From: an uncultured Pelagibacteraceae bacterium
Lineage (GTDB): Bacteria > Pseudomonadota > Alphaproteobacteria > Pelagibacterales > Pelagibacteraceae
DNA length: 64,000 nucleotides
NCBI GenBank assembly: GCA_902582605.1
Contig: CACHSP010000004.1
Coordinates: forward strand, 1 to 64,000
Reading direction: 5' to 3'
The notes beneath the pieces were generated by a model. It saw only the letters and a program-made list of their open reading frames with translations. It was not told where the DNA came from and ran no database searches. Below, piece by piece: positions 63,924 to 64,000 of the stretch (its first letter is position 1; every line of letters begins with the position of its first letter). A program made the translations under genes and the position numbers.

Positions 63924-64000
63924 ATGGCTTTTTTTGAGGGAAATAAGATGACTGGTGGATATGGAAACGGTCCAGACATTATTAATTCTTGCTCAGTGAA
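63924..64000 (+). CDS. second LivF-family ABC ATPase, truncated by window end
   Basis: MAFFEGNKMTGGYGNGPDIINSCSV, LivF-style N-terminus directly after a LivG. Confidence 0.7.
   Translation, partial: MAFFEGNKMTGGYGNGPDIINSCSV

Overview
AT-rich, gene-dense 64 kb bacterial chromosome window. Gene content and protein style fit an alphaproteobacterium of the Pelagibacterales (SAR11) type; this lineage call is inference and no 16S is present. Left part: miaA (3' part), ilvB-ilvH-ilvC-leuA, mreB-mreC-mreD-mrdA-rodA, and a small metabolic set (FAD oxidoreductase, EamA, 2-hydroxyacid dehydrogenase, HDAC-like, msrB). Centre (about 16.4-54.3 kb): a large type IV pilus and surface island. It holds pilT, four pilin-like minor subunits, PilY1, a prepilin peptidase, a pilM-pilN fusion, pilO-pilP-pilQ-pilB-pilC and two type IV pilins. 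Interleaved with these are three SpoIIE/PP2C-type phosphatases with different input modules (GAF, a complete ammonium transporter, CHASE2), a tandem STAS pair with an RsbW-like kinase, a FecR protein with a very lysine-rich tail, a TPR plus beta-barrel protein, and three paralogous propeller plus barrel outer-membrane proteins. Right part: a LIV/HAAT ABC transporter operon, AzlCD, a CsiD-like dioxygenase, a ProC-like reductase and a second LivG/LivF pair that runs off the window. The two best candidates for something undescribed are (1) eight copies of an 11-bp motif CTCTAACACAA (four forward then four inverted, several about 21 bp apart) in the 544-bp gap before the pilMN-O-P-Q-B-C operon, and (2) an apparent partner-switching signalling network, including an Amt-PP2C fusion, embedded in the pilus island.
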